Source: Streptomyces sp. NRRL S-37 (lineage in GTDB: Bacteria > Actinomycetota > Actinomycetes > Streptomycetales > Streptomycetaceae). From it: a DNA stretch of 38,063 bases. Made by a program: the position numbers and the translations under genes. Below, piece after piece: positions 1-8,005 of this stretch. Where the stretch lies: assembly GCF_000721605.1 (NCBI RefSeq), contig NZ_JOIZ01000037.1:1-38063 (forward strand). Direction: 5' to 3'. Below the pieces are notes generated by a model that saw nothing but the letters and a program-made list of their open reading frames with translations, was not told the DNA's origin and ran no database searches. How positions within the stretch are numbered: the stretch's first letter is position 1; each line of letters begins with the position of its first letter.

Positions 1-71
1 CGAACGCGGGCTACCAGAACGCCCAACACCGTTCGGGGCGTTCGGCCGAGCATGAGACCTGGCGACAGGAC

Positions 72-428
72 TCACTCCCGCTCAGTCTTTAGGAACGGTT
101 CGTTGTCCGGTCCGCGTGCCGTCTCGGAGCCGTGCAGGACCCAGGGCCGGGTGCGGGCGTCCTTGACGCGCGGCAGGTGGCAGTAGTCGTACAGCCGGCG
201 GGCGACCCAGACGCGCACGGGCCGCTCGCCCCACCAGTCCTCGAGGTCCAGCGGGCTGGCCGACAGGCCCGGCAGACTGATCCCGGTCAGATCGTCCGTA
301 CTGCTCGTCCTCGGCAGGTCGCTCGCCGGTCCGCGGGACCAGCGCACGTAGAGGCCGCGGCGGCGGGTGATGAGCCGGGCCAGCTCGTCGAGGCTGCTGA
401 ACGTCGGCAGGTCGGCGGTCCTGGTCAT
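72..428 (-). CDS. DUF6098 family protein
   Basis: A 118-residue soluble protein that I place in the DUF6098 family of Streptomyces by its overall pattern (an N-terminal SSLDELARLI stretch, a central LYVRWSRGP segment and a C-terminal RPWVLHG segment). No catalytic motif or membrane segment is visible and the function is unknown. The W-rich central part (DLEDWWGERPVRVWVARRLYD) suggests a compact globular domain. It starts with ATG at 428 and lies 27 bp downstream of the DUF5133 gene on the same strand, so the two are probably co-transcribed. In streptomycetes such genes often sit with hemerythrin and ferritin-like stress proteins, as here. Family call by eye. Confidence 0.75.
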   Translation of the reverse strand: MTRTADLPTFSSLDELARLITRRRGLYVRWSRGPASDLPRTSSTDDLTGISLPGLSASPLDLEDWWGERPVRVWVARRLYDYCHLPRVKDARTRPWVLHGSETARGPDNEPFLKTERE

Positions 429-455
429 GGTGCTCGTGGTCCGGTGCCGGGGCGG

Positions 456-683
456 TCAGGTGGCCAGGAGGGAGTCGTCTTCGGTACGGGCCCCGGGCAG
501 CCGGTGGCGGGCGGCGACGAGGGCGGCGTCGATGTCGCGGGTGCCGGTCGACACGCACAGCGTGTACCCGACGTCCTCCATGCGCCGGCGGGCTTCCCCG
601 GTGCCGTTCCCAGCGTGCGGGGCGCGCGGGATCTCGTACCGCTCGACGAGGTTCCTCAGCACGACGGGGTGTGCCAGGAGCAT
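456..683 (-). CDS. DUF5133 domain protein
   Basis: A 75-residue protein matching the small Streptomyces DUF5133 family: it begins MLLAHPVVLRNLVERYE and carries the family hallmark YTLCVSTGTRDIDAALVAAR near residues 41-60. It is soluble with no metal motif apart from one Cys in that hallmark. Function is unknown. It is followed 27 bp later by the DUF6098 gene and preceded, after a 225 bp gap with a strong hairpin, by the hemerythrin gene. The ATG at 683 is a natural start because it gives the exact family N-terminus. Confidence 0.8.
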   Translation of the reverse strand: MLLAHPVVLRNLVERYEIPRAPHAGNGTGEARRRMEDVGYTLCVSTGTRDIDAALVAARHRLPGARTEDDSLLAT

Positions 684-710
684 CGGGGGCCTCCCTCGTC
701 ACCATCGCTC

Positions 711-735
711 ACACGGGTCGTCCACCGACCCGTGT
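711..735. terminator. 10-bp hairpin downstream of the hemerythrin gene
   Basis: ACACGGGTCG (711-720) pairs perfectly with CGACCCGTGT (726-735) across a 5-nt loop. It lies about 170 nt beyond the stop of the leftward hemerythrin gene and 28 nt upstream of the DUF5133 start. There is no clear U-run, so it could be a terminator or an operator for the DUF5133 gene. Confidence 0.4.
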
Positions 736-908
736 TCCCCAGGACCCGGCCGGCCAATCGGGTGTGTTCCGCACCGGCGGCCGGGAGGTCCGGGAGACCG
801 GCGCCCGACCCGGTCCCCGGGCCGACGGGGCCCGGAGCGGGCCGCCGGCCCGGGGGCCGGGCAGGGACCGGGGCACGGGGGCCGGCCCCGGTCACGGTCG
901 TTTCGGAC

Positions 909-1496
909 CTACTTGCCCATGGCCTGGCGTACGGCGTCCTTGGTGCGGTCCATGAGGGCGGCGACCGGGCCCAGGGCCATGTTCTTCGCCCCGGACTCGA
1001 CACCCGGGTGGGGCCGGGTGGGTGCCACCGCCTCGGCGGCCTTGATCGCCTTGGTCATCGCGGCGAGGTTGGTGACGTCGGTGCTGCGGCGGATGTGGGT
1101 GAACTCGTAGCGTTCCTCGGCCCGCGCGTGCTCCTGGACGTCCTTGCGCAGCTTCAGCAGCCGGGGCAGGAACTTCGGATCGTCGGTGTCCAGCTCGTCG
1201 AGGGCGGCCAGGGCCTCCTTGGCGGCCTTCTCCTCGGCGAGACGGTCCTCCACGACCTGCTCACCACCGGGGAACCCCTTCCGGGCGAAGGGGTGGACGA
1301 CCTCTTCCTCGGCGGTCTCGTGCACGGCCAGCAGACGCACCAGACGGCGGAAGGCGTCCCGGCGTTCCTCACCCGTGGCCGCCTCGACCTCGTCGAAGAG
1401 ATTGCGGATGTCGCCGTGCTGACGCATCAGCAGCGCCACCACGTCGTCGTCCTTCGCCCGGTCGTCCCCGGCGTGCGGGGTCTTCAGCTCGGACAT
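909..1496 (-). CDS. Hemerythrin HHE domain protein
   Basis: A 195-residue protein with an HHE cation-binding four-helix domain over roughly residues 20-140. Candidate di-iron ligands are the His in MRQHGDIRNLFDEVE, the His and Glu residues in VHETAEEEVVHPFARKG, and the His in EHARAEERYEFTHIRR. Such proteins bind oxygen or iron and act in stress responses, but the ligand is not shown here. The C-terminal ~45 residues are an Ala/Pro/Lys-rich tail. I chose the ATG at 1496 because it directly precedes the domain and lies 11 nt after the stop of the upstream ferritin-like gene, giving a two-gene operon. Longer in-frame starts would run into that gene. Confidence 0.85.
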   Translation of the reverse strand: MSELKTPHAGDDRAKDDDVVALLMRQHGDIRNLFDEVEAATGEERRDAFRRLVRLLAVHETAEEEVVHPFARKGFPGGEQVVEDRLAEEKAAKEALAALDELDTDDPKFLPRLLKLRKDVQEHARAEERYEFTHIRRSTDVTNLAAMTKAIKAAEAVAPTRPHPGVESGAKNMALGPVAALMDRTKDAVRQAMGK

Positions 1497-1507
1497 CTCG
1501 GCCTCCC

Positions 1508-2707
1508 CTACTTCTCGCGCTGCGCGGGGTCGGGGTGCTCGCCCTCGGTCTGCACCCGGTACTCGCGGCCGAACATCTCGTCGTGCTCGGTCATGACCCG
1601 GTCGCTCGGCGGTGCCTCCCCGCCGTGGATCCGCTCCTGCATCCGCTCGAACCGCTCGTGCGCCTCGCGCACGTAACCGGCGCCGAGCGTGGTCAGGTCC
1701 ATCTGGGTGTCGAGCAGTTCGCGCAGGTAGCCCTTGTTCGGCTCGAAGGTGAGCACGTTGGGCAGCTCGGGGGCCAGCACGGAGGCGGGGTCGCGGCCGT
1801 CGTGCCGGCGCATCAGGTCGCAGGCGGCGTGCAGGTGCTCCAGCTCCATGTTCAGGTGCAGCTCCCAGATCGCCTTCACCTTGGGGTCGCTCTCCTGCTC
1901 CATGAAGGAGTGGTACAGGTAGCACTCGTTGTACTCGTGATTGACGAGCTGCTCCCACCACGTCTCACCCGGGTCCACCAGCGACTCGTAGTGGGTGACG
2001 TGCTCCTCCTCGATCAGCCCGATCTCCTGGTAGAGCTGACGGGCGATCGGCTCCATGTAGGTGGGTCCGGTGTTCATGTAGAAGTTCATGGTCTGCTGCT
2101 CCGCCGACATGATCGTCAGCGCGTGCAGCTTCGACAGCGGGTTCGTCCCGTCCTTGGCGTACGGGTCGCGGACGTTGTCGACCGGATCGCGGTGGTGGAA
2201 CCTCGTCGGCCGGCCGGGCATGACCTCGGTCAGGTTGTCGACGACCGACTCCGCCTTGCGGTGCTCGATCATCTCGTACAGGTTCGCGTACCGGTACAGG
2301 TGGTCGAAGTCCTCCAGCACACCGAACTGGTACGCCTGCTTCAGGTACGGGTCCGGCTCCATCCGGGCCACCCACGCCGTCAGGTCCACCGCCACCTGCT
2401 CGTAGGCGATGGTCGTCTCCAGCACCGAGGAGACGCCCGGGAGCAGCCAGTTCACGACCTTCTGCTGCTGTGCCTCGATGTAACGCACCCGCGCGAGCTG
2501 CCGCTTGATCTCGGGATCGGCCGTGTGCCGGGCGAGGTGGTGGCTGAACATGATCGCCTCCACCTCGATCCCGTTCATCGTGATGATCCGGCAGCGGGTG
2601 TACGGGTCGCAGTGGTCGGGGTCGATCGGGTCCACGTTCAGCTCGCGCCAGCTGCGGAGCTGGCGGTCCAGCGGGATGCCCCGCTGTTCCAGCGGATTGA
2701 ACGTCAT
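1508..2707 (-). CDS. Large ferritin-like (di-iron) protein
   Basis: A 399-residue protein, all helical in appearance, with repeated Glu/His pairs typical of ferritin-like carboxylate di-iron folds: IEVEAIMFSHHLARH near the N-terminus, RYIEAQQQKVVNW, EEEHVTHYESLVD and NMELEHLHAACDLMRRHDG. The exact family is unknown to me; it is a conserved Streptomyces hypothetical often found beside hemerythrin genes. It could be an oxidase or an iron/oxygen-stress protein. The ATG at 2707 is well supported: AGGAGG lies nine nucleotides upstream on the coding strand. Upstream in-frame sequence is low-complexity and was rejected. The palindrome GGGGTACCCC at 2752-2761 contains GGGTAC, which resembles the -10 of the Streptomyces SigB promoter class, but no good -35 was found. 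Confidence 0.7.
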   Translation of the reverse strand: MTFNPLEQRGIPLDRQLRSWRELNVDPIDPDHCDPYTRCRIITMNGIEVEAIMFSHHLARHTADPEIKRQLARVRYIEAQQQKVVNWLLPGVSSVLETTIAYEQVAVDLTAWVARMEPDPYLKQAYQFGVLEDFDHLYRYANLYEMIEHRKAESVVDNLTEVMPGRPTRFHHRDPVDNVRDPYAKDGTNPLSKLHALTIMSAEQQTMNFYMNTGPTYMEPIARQLYQEIGLIEEEHVTHYESLVDPGETWWEQLVNHEYNECYLYHSFMEQESDPKVKAIWELHLNMELEHLHAACDLMRRHDGRDPASVLAPELPNVLTFEPNKGYLRELLDTQMDLTTLGAGYVREAHERFERMQERIHGGEAPPSDRVMTEHDEMFGREYRVQTEGEHPDPAQREK

Positions 2708-3010
2708 GGGGGGTGCCTCCTGAAGCCGGGGGAGGGGACTCGCGCGCCGCTGGGGTACCCCGTTCCGGGCGACGAGCACGGACGTGCTTCTCAGTCTGTT
2801 CACGAGGGGCGTTTTCCGGCCACCGCTCACACCCGCGGGCCGCCCGGTTCCCTCCAGTGGGCCAACCGGGCGGGCGGAAGCCGCGCTCATCGGTGAGTGT
2901 GTGCGCGTCTCACCGGCCCGGACGGCACGGCGGCCGGCGGCGGCCGCCCGACGGCCCGCCGGCACACGGCGAGGGCGGAGGGCGGAGGTTCCGCCGCCTG
3001 AGGACCCGCT
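2708..3010. other. Intergenic region, no gene seen
   Basis: About 300 bp between the end of the catalase-like gene and the start of the ferritin-like gene, both leftward. It should hold the ferritin-like gene's promoter. Apart from GGGGTACCCC (2752-2761) no clear regulatory element or coding frame is seen. Confidence 0.5.
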
Positions 3011-3712
3011 TCATTCGTCGCGGCCGTCGCCGGTCCGTCCGCGGCGGGAACCGGCGTACGCGGCGTCGCGCAGCCGGCGCAGCCGCCCGGTGGGGCGCAG
3101 ACCGGTCAGGCTGTGGGCGTACGGGTCGTAGGACACGGTGTGGGAGGCCGGCGCGGTGAGCACGGTGTGCAGGCTCAGGCCGGCGAAGGTGCGCCAGGGC
3201 TCGTCGGGGGCGGCCGCCCGCAGGGTGAACCGGACGGGCCCGCGGGCGAGTTCCTCCCACAGCGTCGGCCGCACGTCGTCCCGGCGGCCGTCGGGGACCG
3301 GGAACGCCGCCAGCACGCGCTCCCGGCCCCCCATCCGGTAGGACAGCAGGGTCGAGTACGGCCCCTTCAGGGCGTCGGGCCGCAGGAGCGGCAGATGGCG
3401 GCCGAACCGGCCGGGACGGCTGGACGTGAACAGCAGGTCGAGCATGCTGCCCGGTCCGTCGGCGTCCTCGACGCGGACGGCCAGTCCCAGGCCGTCCGGC
3501 AGCCCCCGGGGCAGGCCCAGCGCCCGTGACCAGCGCACCGTCACCGGGTAGGAGCCGGGCCGGTCGAGCCACGGCACGCCCCAGCCGGTGCCCGCGCGGG
3601 CGGCGACGGTCAGCGTCCCCGTGCACAGCACCCCGTGGGGGTGCAGGGCCGGCGCCGACCGCCACCGGGCCAGGCGCCGGGCGAGTCCGTGGGCGGCCCG
3701 GTCGATGATCAT
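3011..3712 (-). CDS. Catalase-fold-like protein of unknown function
   Basis: A 233-residue protein whose N-terminal half (HPHGVLCTGTLTV, PVTVRWSRALGLPRGLPDGLGLAVRV, DLLFTSS) resembles the beta-barrel core of catalase-related proteins. It is far shorter than a true catalase, and I see no convincing heme-Tyr motif. Homologues in streptomycetes are sometimes labelled phosphodiesterase, which the sequence does not support. The ATG at 3712 lies 8 nt after the stop of the upstream dehydrogenase gene, so it is the third gene of an operon (membrane-anchored protein, dehydrogenase, this). The C-terminus is Arg/Gly-rich. Its role may be in peroxide or aldehyde stress, by context only. Confidence 0.5.
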   Translation of the reverse strand: MIIDRAAHGLARRLARWRSAPALHPHGVLCTGTLTVAARAGTGWGVPWLDRPGSYPVTVRWSRALGLPRGLPDGLGLAVRVEDADGPGSMLDLLFTSSRPGRFGRHLPLLRPDALKGPYSTLLSYRMGGRERVLAAFPVPDGRRDDVRPTLWEELARGPVRFTLRAAAPDEPWRTFAGLSLHTVLTAPASHTVSYDPYAHSLTGLRPTGRLRRLRDAAYAGSRRGRTGDGRDE

Positions 3713-3720
3713 GCGGTCCC

Positions 3721-4896
3721 TCAGGACTGGGGGCGGATGACGGCGCGTACGCAACCGTCGGTCTTCTGCTTGAACATGTCGTACGCCGTGGGCGCGTCGT
3801 CGAGCGAGAGGCTGTGGGTCGCCAGGTGGGCCGTCTCGATCTCCCCCGCGGCCAGCCGGTCCAGCAGCATCGGGATGTAGCGCTGCCCGTGCATCTGCGC
3901 GCCGCGCACGGTGAGCCCCTTGTTGATCACCGCGCCGAGGGGGAACTTGTCGACGGCTCCCGCGAAGACCCCGAGGATGAAGACGGTGCCCGCCTTGCGG
4001 CAGGCGTGGATGGCCTGGCGTACGGCGGTGGGCCGGTCGGTCTGGAGGCGGAGCTGCTGCTTGGCCTGGTCGTACAGGTGCGCCGGGCCGTCGCTGTGCG
4101 CCTCCATGCCGACGGCCTCGATGCACACGTCCGGGCCGCGTCCGCCGGTGCGTTCGCGCAGTTCCGCGGCGACGTCGGTGGTGGTGTAGTCGATGGTCTC
4201 CGCGCCGACGTACCGCTCGGTCATGGCCAGCCGCTCGGGGATGCGGTCGATGGAGATGACCCGTTCGGCGCCCTTCAGGATCGCCGCGCGGGCGGCCATC
4301 TGCCCCACGGCGCCGCAGCCCCAGACGGCGACCACGTCACCGGGCTTCACCCCGCCCAGGTCGGCGCCCATCCACCCGGTGGGCACGGAGTCGGAGACGA
4401 ACAGGGCGCTGGTGTCGTCGATGCCCTCGGGGACCTTGAAGGCGCCGTAGTCGGCGAAGGGGACGCGCACGTACTCGGCGTGGCTGCCGCGCAGGCCGCC
4501 CATGGCGTGCGAGTAGCCGAAGATACCGGCGGCCTCGTAGCCGAAGAGGGCCTGGCCGATGCCGGGGTTGGTGTTGGTGTTGTCGCACAGGGACCACAGG
4601 TCGTGGGCGCAGTACCAGCACCGCCCGCAGCCGACGAAGGAGCAGACGACGACCCGGTCGCCGACCTTGTGCCCGCGTACGGCGGACCCGGTCTCCACGA
4701 CCTCGCCGACGAACTCGTGGCCGATGACGTCACCGGCGCGCATGGCCGGGATGTAGCCGCCGATGAGGTGCAGGTCGGAGCCGCAGGTGGTGCCCGCGAT
4801 CAGCCGCACGATGACGTCCTGGTCGTTGCGCAGCTCCGGATCGGGGACCCGCTCGACGGACAGCTTGTTCACGCCTTCCCAGCACAGCGCCTTCAC
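3721..4896 (-). CDS. Zinc-dependent alcohol/formaldehyde dehydrogenase
   Basis: A 391-residue medium-chain dehydrogenase. Catalytic zinc ligands C38 (TTCGSD) and H60-E61 (GHEF) are present, and the structural zinc lobe is complete (C90, C93, C96, C104). The Rossmann part has GCGAVGQM followed by ISIDRIPERL for NAD(P) binding. The insertion carrying HSDGPAHLYDQAKQ and the overall length resemble glutathione-independent formaldehyde-dehydrogenase-like enzymes. Substrate is unproven. The start is GTG at 4896, whose GTGA overlaps the stop of the upstream gene, with GGAGGGA upstream, so translation is coupled. The next gene follows after 8 nt. Confidence 0.85.
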   Translation of the reverse strand: MKALCWEGVNKLSVERVPDPELRNDQDVIVRLIAGTTCGSDLHLIGGYIPAMRAGDVIGHEFVGEVVETGSAVRGHKVGDRVVVCSFVGCGRCWYCAHDLWSLCDNTNTNPGIGQALFGYEAAGIFGYSHAMGGLRGSHAEYVRVPFADYGAFKVPEGIDDTSALFVSDSVPTGWMGADLGGVKPGDVVAVWGCGAVGQMAARAAILKGAERVISIDRIPERLAMTERYVGAETIDYTTTDVAAELRERTGGRGPDVCIEAVGMEAHSDGPAHLYDQAKQQLRLQTDRPTAVRQAIHACRKAGTVFILGVFAGAVDKFPLGAVINKGLTVRGAQMHGQRYIPMLLDRLAAGEIETAHLATHSLSLDDAPTAYDMFKQKTDGCVRAVIRPQS

Positions 4897-5357
4897 AGCA
4901 CTCCCTCCCCGCCGGAGCGACGGGTGAACACCTCGACCAGCTTGCCGCCCGGCGTGGGGCGGGTCGTGGGCGGCGCGTCGGGCCGCATCACCTCGCCCGC
5001 CTCCAGCAGGGACTTCGCGTCCCGCAACGCGCGCCGCAGTTCCTGACGCGGGTCCTGCCCGGCCAGACGCGCGGGCGCGGAGGCGGACGCGGCGGGCACG
5101 GGCTCCTTGAACCGTGCGGCCAGTTCCGTGCCGCGGTCGCCCGGCGCCGGCCGGATCCGTACGTCGATCCGTTCCGCCAGGCCGTCCAGGGGCGGTGGCG
5201 GCTTCCCCTCCGACCCCACGTCCGCGGGCGGCCGGTTGACCGTCACGGTGAGCCAGCGGTCGCCCGCCCGCGCGTCGGCCCGGCGCGCCGGCCGGGACCG
5301 CCGTACGGCCGCCGCCCCGGCGGCCACGACCGGAACCGCCCACCACAGCTTCCTCAT
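4893..5357 (-). CDS. Hypothetical protein with N-terminal membrane anchor
   Basis: A 154-residue protein that begins MRKLWWAVPVVAAGAAA, a short hydrophobic anchor, then an Arg/Ala-rich linker. A small domain (residues ~33-90) contains WLTVTVNRPPADV and a pattern (LAERIDVRIRPAPGDRGTELAARF) that resembles the polyketide-cyclase/START-like proteins found in actinobacteria. The rest is charged and Pro-rich. It is the first gene of the dehydrogenase operon, overlapping the next start by GTGA. The ATG at 5357 has AGGAGG-like sequence (GGAGGA) upstream. I do not recognise a defined function. Confidence 0.65.
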   Translation of the reverse strand: MRKLWWAVPVVAAGAAAVRRSRPARRADARAGDRWLTVTVNRPPADVGSEGKPPPPLDGLAERIDVRIRPAPGDRGTELAARFKEPVPAASASAPARLAGQDPRQELRRALRDAKSLLEAGEVMRPDAPPTTRPTPGGKLVEVFTRRSGGEGVL

Positions 5358-5713
5358 CGAACGTCCTCCGTTTCCGGTGTCCCGGCGGCCACCGTCGGGC
5401 GCCGGGTTTCCGTGGCCGTCCGCGTGAAACGGCGCCGTATGGGACACGGCGGGACCGCGAGGACGCGGGGCCCTCCCGCACCCGGACGGCCCGCCCCCGC
5501 CCGCGGATGTCCTCCCCCGGCTTCCGGGGCCTCCCGGACAGGACGGTGGCGGGGCCGGGGAGCAGGCAGGCAGGCCGGGGAGTCCCGGGTACTCGCCGCC
5601 GCATCGGCCGCCCGCCCGGGTCCCGGCCCCGGGCGGCGCCATGCCGCGGTGTGCCCCGGCCGTCACTCCGGCGTGGGCCTCCGTCCCGGGGCGGTCGGGC
5701 GGGTGGGAAGCGG
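5358..5713. other. Intergenic region upstream of the dehydrogenase operon
   Basis: About 355 very GC-rich bases between two leftward genes. It should hold the promoter of the operon starting at 5357. A GTTTC...GAAAC inverted pair lies near 5406-5432, but no confident promoter, terminator or small gene is seen. Confidence 0.4.
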
Positions 5714-6256
5714 TCACTCGCCGGTCGTCCTGTCCACCAGCGCGCTGTAGGTCAGCTGCAGGGCGTCCGCGCCGGCCAGCGCGGTGAGCGCCCCCATGGC
5801 GGTGCGGGTGGCGCGCGGCCAGAACAGCTGTCCGGCGGTGAGGGTCGAGGCCACCCAGACGCTCATGCAGAACGGGCACGTCACCAGCTCGCCGACCGTG
5901 TCCTTGGCGCCTTCGGACCGCGCCTCCTCATGCAGCTCGGCCGGCCCCTGCGCGCCCTGGAAGGTGGTGAAGGGTGCCCTGAGCGGGCTGGTCACCGACG
6001 CCTTGCTCAGCAGCCGGCTCAGCCGGAAGGTGGCCACCGCGGTCAGCGCCACGTCCCAGGGCGCGGGCCGGTCCGGTACGGGACGGCCGCGCATCCTGAC
6101 CACCGCCGCCCACCCCGCCGTGTACACGCCGAAAGCCGCCATGGTCGTCAGATAGCCGCGCAGCGGGCGGTCCTCCTCGGCCGAGTACGTGCGTTCGGTG
6201 TGCCGCCACCGCCGCCTCAGGCGTTCCGCGAACCGGCCGTCAGACGTTGCGCTCAT
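5714..6256 (-). CDS. DUF1360 domain membrane protein
   Basis: A 180-residue protein with the DUF1360 pattern: a first membrane segment YLTTMAAFGVYTAGWAAVV, then VALTAVATFRLSRLLSK, ITSPLRAPF-like VTSPLRAPFTTFQG, and the hallmark LVTCPFCMSVWVAS with a CxxC pair in a membrane helix. Related proteins occur in Bacillus spore and Streptomyces genomes; function is unknown. The ATG at 6256 overlaps the end of the upstream Rieske gene by 17 nt, so the two are co-expressed. Confidence 0.8.
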   Translation of the reverse strand: MSATSDGRFAERLRRRWRHTERTYSAEEDRPLRGYLTTMAAFGVYTAGWAAVVRMRGRPVPDRPAPWDVALTAVATFRLSRLLSKASVTSPLRAPFTTFQGAQGPAELHEEARSEGAKDTVGELVTCPFCMSVWVASTLTAGQLFWPRATRTAMGALTALAGADALQLTYSALVDRTTGE

Positions 6257-7178
6257 GGCCCGCGTCCCCTCCTTCGTCCCGCGTCCGTGCCCCGTCCGCA
6301 CCGCGCAGCCTGATCTCCACGTGTCCGTCGACGACGCGGGTGTCGAAGGCGGGCTGGGGTGCGGTGGCGGGGCCGCGGACGTTCCAGCCGTCCGAGAGCC
6401 GGAAGACGCTGCCGTGCCAGGGGCACCGGACGCACCCGTCGGCGACCGTGCCCTCGGAGAGCGGGCCCGCCAGATGACTGCACCGCTCGGCCAGTGCGTG
6501 GAAGGTCCCGCCCATCTCGCGCACCACCAGGACCGGCACGTCGTCCACGGTGCGCCGCACGGGCCGCCCGGCGGGGAACTCGTCCACGGTGCCGACCCTG
6601 TGCCAGCCCTCACCGACGACGTGCGGTACCTCCTCGGCGTGATTGGCGCCGGAAGCCTGCCGGTACGCCAGGTGGCCGCCCAGCATGCCGCCCAGGCCGA
6701 CCGCCGTCAGTCCGAGGAAGCCGTACGCGCGGCCCGCCCCGGCCCTTCCGGTGAGGCGGCAGAGGAGCGAGGCGCCGTACAGTCCCACGGCCGCCGTGTT
6801 GGCCACGGCGTGCACCAGCCCCACCCGTTTCTGCTGCCGGTGCAGTTCGGCCCAGTCGACCGCGCCCGCCAGCGCGGCGGGGGCGGCCGCGGCCAGCCCG
6901 ACGCCCACCAGGAGGCCGGCCCCCCGGGAACGGCCGGGCCACAGGTCGAGCACGGCGGCGGACATCCAGCTGCCGACCGGCACCTGCACCATCAGGGGGT
7001 GCACGGGATGGCCGAGCCACCTGCCGTGCAACGCGTCCCGTGCGCGGCCCAACGGGAGGGCCCGGACCCTCCTGGTCAGTACGTCGGCCGCCCCGTCCGC
7101 CCTGGGATCACGCTCCAGGGCGTCGAACAGCCACAGCATCCGGTTCTGGCCCGTACGGCGGCCCGGCTTCTCGCTCAT
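6240..7178 (-). CDS. DUF2231 membrane domain fused to a Rieske [2Fe-2S] domain
   Basis: A 312-residue fusion. Residues ~45-175 form a four-helix DUF2231-type membrane region (HGRWLGHPVHPLMVQVPVGS marks its start, with paired His). Residues ~185-300 form a Rieske ferredoxin domain with C233-x-H235 (RCSHLAGPLSEG) and C252-x2-H255 (RCPWHGSVF), the complete cluster-binding set. It probably passes electrons at the membrane; partners are unknown. I chose the ATG at 7178 (MSEKPGRR) because upstream in-frame residues look non-coding. It overlaps the DUF1360 gene by 17 nt. This arrangement is common in Streptomyces. Confidence 0.85.
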   Translation of the reverse strand: MSEKPGRRTGQNRMLWLFDALERDPRADGAADVLTRRVRALPLGRARDALHGRWLGHPVHPLMVQVPVGSWMSAAVLDLWPGRSRGAGLLVGVGLAAAAPAALAGAVDWAELHRQQKRVGLVHAVANTAAVGLYGASLLCRLTGRAGAGRAYGFLGLTAVGLGGMLGGHLAYRQASGANHAEEVPHVVGEGWHRVGTVDEFPAGRPVRRTVDDVPVLVVREMGGTFHALAERCSHLAGPLSEGTVADGCVRCPWHGSVFRLSDGWNVRGPATAPQPAFDTRVVDGHVEIRLRGADGARTRDEGGDAGHERNV

Positions 7179-7283
7179 GGGCGGTGGGTCCCCCCGACGG
7201 CAGGGGACAAACGGCCGGCCCTCGCCCTGGGCCGTGCGGACGGCGTCCCCGGTCATCCGGCCGCCCCTCCCCGGCACGGGAAA

Positions 7284-7307
7284 GGGCGGGACCCGAAGGC
7301 CCCGCCC
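7284..7307. terminator. Terminator-like hairpin in the left repeat
   Basis: GGGCGGG (7284-7290) pairs with CCCGCCC (7301-7307) around a loop containing CGAA. The right repeat has the matching hairpin with a compensatory change (G-C to A-T), so the structure seems kept by selection. Confidence 0.55.
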
Positions 7308-7325
7308 GCCATCACCGGAACCGGC

Positions 7326-7484
7326 TCAGGGCCACACCAGGCAGTACGCCTGATGCCCCGCCTCGTGCAGCCGGTGCGAGAAGTCCTGCCATTCGTGCAG
7401 CGATTGAACGCAGCGAGGTGCTGGCCTGGGGATACTCGGGAGAACGCACGTTGACCTGCGTAAAGCACTCTCGGTAGTTCTCAC
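7326..7484 (-). pseudogene. Short leftward ORF with a conserved C-terminal tail (left copy)
   Basis: A 52-codon frame from GTG (7484) to TGA (7326). Its last 26 residues contain LHEWQDFSHRLHEAGHQ followed by AYCLVWP and are nearly identical to the right-hand copy (15013-15171). Five of the six base differences between the copies in this tail are synonymous, which argues that it was, or is, translated. The first half differs strongly, contains a TTA codon and may not be coding in this frame. I do not recognise the protein; it may be the end of a gene that lost its front. Confidence 0.4.
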
Positions 7485-7572
7485 AGGTCAACGCCGTTTC
7501 CCGATCTCATGTGCCCTGGATGTGCCCTCCGGCGGGATCGGATCGCCTCCCGGCTGCCGGACAGAGATGAGG

Positions 7573-7968
7573 TCAGGGGGCGGCCAGGGCGTTGAGTGCG
7601 GCGTCGAGTCGGGCAGTGGCTTCGTCGGCGACGGGCTTGAGGGTGTCCAGACCGGTGAGGGTGACCATGGTGCCCGGGTCGAGAGCCTGGACGAGCATCT
7701 GGTCACCGTCGCGGCGTACGACGACGTTGCAGGGAAGCAGCAGGCCGATGGAGCGGTCGGCCTCCAGGGCCCGGTGCGCGAGCGGCGGGTTGCAGGCGCC
7801 CAGGATCAGGTAGTCCTCCATGTCGTGGCCGAGCTTCGCCTTGAGGGTGGCCGCCACGTCGATCTCGGTGAGGATGCCGAATCCCTGGTCGGCCAGGGCC
7901 TTGCGTACGGCAATGACGGCGGTGTCGAAGTCGGTGGCGGCCAGGCGAACGGTGCGGTCGTAGGACAC
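7573..7968 (-). CDS. DUF302 domain protein
   Basis: A 131-residue protein spanning one DUF302 domain (YDRTVRLAATDFDTAVIAVRKALADQGFGIL at the start, then ILGACNPPLAHRALEADRSIGLLLPCNVVVRRDG). Two Cys lie in conserved places (GACNPP and LPCNV). The family's role is unknown, though it often accompanies sulfur or heavy-metal genes. The start is GTG at 7968, five nucleotides after GGGAG; a second GTG at 7974 is possible. It diverges from the persulfide dioxygenase gene across a 180-bp region with two or three CstR-type boxes, so it is probably in the same regulon. Confidence 0.85.
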   Translation of the reverse strand: MSYDRTVRLAATDFDTAVIAVRKALADQGFGILTEIDVAATLKAKLGHDMEDYLILGACNPPLAHRALEADRSIGLLLPCNVVVRRDGDQMLVQALDPGTMVTLTGLDTLKPVADEATARLDAALNALAAP

Positions 7969-8005
7969 GGACACTCCCGGATAGTGCGGAACGATTGATT
8001 CCTCT

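Larger units (their letters stand above)
7261..7530. repeat. Left copy of the ~270-bp direct repeat (candidate att-type boundary)
   Basis: This segment aligns from end to end with 14946-15218 in the same orientation, at roughly 75-80% identity with almost no gaps. In order it has a terminator hairpin, a conserved 81-bp leftward coding tail, a variable 43-bp stretch of equal length in both copies, the inverted pair GTTGACCTG/CAGGTCAAC, and two ATGTGCCCT units (7509 and 7520). The right copy begins just after the stop of an integrase relic, so the left copy looks like an integrase 3' flank or an element end. Confidence 0.7.

Noticed and set aside
132..1676. A 514-codon rightward frame over the stress genes
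   Set aside because: It is antisense to DUF6098, DUF5133, hemerythrin and part of the ferritin-like gene, all of which have recognisable families.
7253..7468. A 71-codon leftward frame in the left repeat
   Set aside because: Base differences between the repeats fit the other frame (synonymous in the LHEWQDF tail), not this one.
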